From Sperchopsis tessellata (lineage: Eukaryota; Arthropoda; Insecta; Coleoptera; Hydrophilidae): a DNA stretch of 31,499 bases. How positions within the stretch are numbered: the stretch's first letter is position 1; each line of letters starts with the position of its first letter. The position numbers and the translations under genes were made by a program. The notes beneath the pieces are model-generated. The model was not told where the DNA came from. It did not search any database and saw only the letters and a program-made list of their open reading frames with translations. Where the stretch lies: assembly GCA_033557685.1 (NCBI GenBank), contig JAWQRN010000320.1, positions 1-31,499 of the forward strand, written 5' to 3'. Below are positions 29,185 through 31,499 of this stretch, in pieces.

Positions 29185-29598
29185 TCTCCCACAGGCACTC
29201 CCATACACATGGCGAACTTTTCTGTATAACAAAAAGCGACAAAACGAGGGTTTTACAAAAGCATTTTCTCCAAATAATCAATATCTTGCATGGGTAACAA
29301 AGATAACAGGTAACAATAACAACACTTTGCAAAACCCAGAAAAGGTAGGTAAAATACCCATATGAGACACAATGACCTTGTTCAGGGCCACCGAAAAAAA
29401 AAAAACGAAATTTCCACCATTAATTTTTTAGAAGATGGAAGGGATATGTAGCAAAACAAGGTGGACATATATTTGAATTCTGTTGTATTCAATAAAAACA
29501 ATTATGAAAAGTTTGGTGTTGGCATATCTAGCAGCTTTATTTTATTTCAATTTTATTCCCTTCAAGGCGCTTATTATTTCATGTAAAATAAAGAGGAC
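29185..29598. other. Unassigned stretch
   Basis: AT-rich, no gene recognised. It ends where the second copy of the jockey-like family begins near 29600. Confidence 0.5.
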
Positions 29599-29599
29599 T

Positions 29600-31100
29600 G
29601 ATTCATAAAGACAAGAGAAAGGCAGAGGCACTAGCGGACAACTTCTAAAGGATCCATTACACAAAGTACGACGAGGAATAATCGGACCATGAAAGGGGAG
29701 TCCGAGCTACTGTCCATGCCTTCAACGAGAGACCAACAACACCCAGAGAAATCGGAAAGTTCCTCTCTAGTACGAAGCCCCTGGATTGGACAGGATTCAG
29801 AACGTGCTACTAAACAAACTACCCAGAAAGGCCACAGTACAGGTTGCATACATTGTCAACTCATCATGTCAACCATCTCTGCGTAGGGTCCGAGAGGGAG
29901 TACTATTCTAGAGGATCAAGACCCACGTCCAAGAAAACGCAACGATGATGAGGGAGCACGAGTGACGGACCACGTCTCGACTCACTTTAACATCAGGTGA
30001 CAAATGACAATGGTACTACTAGGCATTGCGAAGGTATTTGATAAATTAATAGATATACACTTATATATTATTAAATTCTTTTCATCTATCTCCGGCGACG
30101 GAAGTTCGCTGTTCATCTGAACGGAGAGCTCTCTAGCAAGAGATTTATCGTAGCAGGGTTCCCGACAGTTTTATAATTGGGCCCTACCTTTCTCCACTGT
30201 ACATAAGTGATTTTCCAATAACTTCTGATGCTACACTTGCTCTTTTTAGACATGATGCAGCAATCTACTGCTCATCATTGTATGAATGGTTCATATTCAG
30301 AAGACTTTAGAGACACCTGGACCTAGTAGAATAATTCTACGACCTGGAAGTTAAAGATAAATGCCGACAAAACTGAATACGTAATGTTTTTAAAGAGATG
30401 GCGCATTTAGAACTACCAGTCACCTATCTTCATGGATAATCAACTTGAAGAAAGGAACGACGTCAAGTATCTAGAAGACACACTTGACAGCAGACTCAAC
30501 TTCAAGGAACAGGTGAAGAACATTAGGACCAAGGCAGATAAGGCAACGAAGAGTTTATATCTAGTCATCAACAGACGATCGAGAATGAGATGATAATCTA
30601 CAAGATCTACATCAGACCAATCCTGACCTATGTATGCCCAGTATGGAGCTGCATCAGTGACATCGAGAAGAAGATAATCGAGATCACTCAATACAAGTTC
30701 CTGAAGATGTTCAAGAAATGCACCATGGTTTTTGAACAACGACGATGTCAGACGAATAGCCGGAATAGGAACTACCACGGACTTCATCCAAGGATAAAGG
30801 GAGAATTCATCAAACAGAGAGAGAGAGGGCCATTCGTCAGCTGGATAGCATCCTGCCCCAGAGAGAACGCTGATAAGATTTATCTAGAACCACTCCGAAG
30901 CATGTCTCCAGCCGCCAAGTAGAGACAACCCTGGTGAAGACCTTGGTTAAATGAAATTGTAGTAGATTTGATTTGTATATCATTTTTACATTTTACTTAA
31001 TAGATTAGATATATTATTTAGCTAGCTACCTTAACAGAGAAAGTAGCGAACACATATATTGTATATTTTTTTAGTTAACAATAATATATATTTTCAAATT
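29600..31100 (+). pseudogene. jockey-like LINE, 5'-truncated copy 2 (RT domain)
   Basis: Starts in the linker (DKRKAEALADNF), aligning with 19674 onward in copy 1. An RT domain follows across frameshifts: MVLLGIAKVFDK (30010-30045), RKFAVHLNGELSSKRFIVAG, LALFRHDAAIY (30236-30268), KINADKTEYVMF, DVKYLEDTLDSRLNFKEQVK, IYIRPILTYVCPVWSCISDI and KIIEITQYKFLKMFKKC. The conserved first catalytic Asp (LDVAKAFD type) is Gly (GGC, 30022-30024), and FADD is FRHD, so two of the three catalytic positions are lost. The C-terminus (DLSRTTPKHV, RQVETTLVKTLVK) and the 3' end (TTAGTTAACAATAATATATATTTTCAAATT at about 31070-31098) match copy 1. GC content is higher than the flanks. Confidence 0.88.
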
Positions 31101-31104
31101 CAAG

Positions 31105-31499
31105 TCATTCGCTCCCCATCCCAGAATACGCCATCCAAACCATCAGCCAAATTGTTTTCGCTGATATACTGAAGGCGTCCAATTCTTTATAGAGAAAACG
31201 AATAAGTAAAGCCCAGGAAATTAATCTCTTTTATATTGATCTTGCTTCGGTTAAATGTCCGCCGCAGGAAGTTCATAACTTTAGTGTGATATGGACTGGT
31301 TGATGGTGAGTGGAGAAAGAATTTTGGGGTGAAGTTAGGCAGCATTTAATTGGCATAGACGTATCGAAGAGAGCCATTCTGTTGGCGATTTAAATAGTTG
31401 ATTCGGTGTGAGACAGAGGCATAGTTAGCTCTTACTGGAACTCTAAAGTGAACGAATATGGTCAAAATTGATATAAATCTTTCTAGAGAGAAGTTTATT
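31105..31499. other. Unassigned end of the window
   Basis: A less AT-rich stretch with no long open frame. On the minus strand there is a possible weak coding trace around 31340-31180, but no family is recognised. It may be another transposon continuing outside the window. Confidence 0.35.

Overview
The window is very AT-rich, non-coding eukaryotic DNA packed with decayed transposable elements. The mix fits an arthropod genome, most likely an insect or other terrestrial arthropod: piggyBac, irritans-type mariner, Tc1-like elements, a DDE element with an N-terminal DUF4817-like region, jockey-like and RTE-like LINEs, Penelope-like elements and a tRNA-derived SINE. The species cannot be named from the sequence. 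I see no intact host gene, no bacterial operon, no functional tRNA or rRNA and no CRISPR array. Nearly every recognisable coding stretch carries stops or frameshifts.

Layout. 0.5-1.8 kb: a perfect 23-bp hairpin followed by a dead piggyBac transposase (+). 3.2-4.3 kb: a dead Tc1/mariner-superfamily transposase (-). 4.6-5.1 kb: a LINE reverse-transcriptase tail (-) and a Penelope-type end motif. 6.6-7.0 kb: a second LINE tail (+). 7.3-8.0 kb: another Penelope-type end motif and a DDE relic. 9.75-9.9 kb: a foldback repeat. 10.29-11.49 kb: a nearly full-length mariner with both terminal repeats and TA flanks but two altered catalytic aspartates. 11.9-12.2 kb: a promoter-like module (CCAAT-like repeats, TATA, initiator) leading into a Penelope-type end motif. 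13.05-13.58 kb: a ~240-bp repeat family in head-to-head inverted copies. The plus copy contains what reads as a complete type I hammerhead ribozyme, and the minus copy a broken one. 16.07-16.63 kb: jockey/CR1-type RT. 18.7-20.35 kb: a Tc1 transposase split inside its first catalytic motif by an internally deleted jockey-like element. 22.2-22.9 kb: a degraded hammerhead-like fold and a cluster of palindromic repeats. 23.2-24.4 kb: two same-strand partial Penelope-like elements with GIY-YIG tails, the second with a TATA/initiator pair. 24.4-25.2 kb: a Tc1-like transposase (-). 26.44-26.74 kb: a tRNA-headed SINE. 28.5-29.2 kb: a jockey-like RT tail and a Penelope-type end. 29.6-31.1 kb: a second copy of the 19-kb jockey-like family, with its RT domain present but its active site destroyed.

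The standout is the hammerhead-bearing repeat at 13.05-13.58 kb. A ~240-bp unit in partial tandem, carrying a minimal-stem-III type I hammerhead, is the architecture known from Penelope-like element ends and from small non-autonomous retrozymes of animals. This unit does not resemble the Penelope ends elsewhere in the window, so it looks like a separate family. All calls come from reading the sequence by eye; no alignment or folding program was run.
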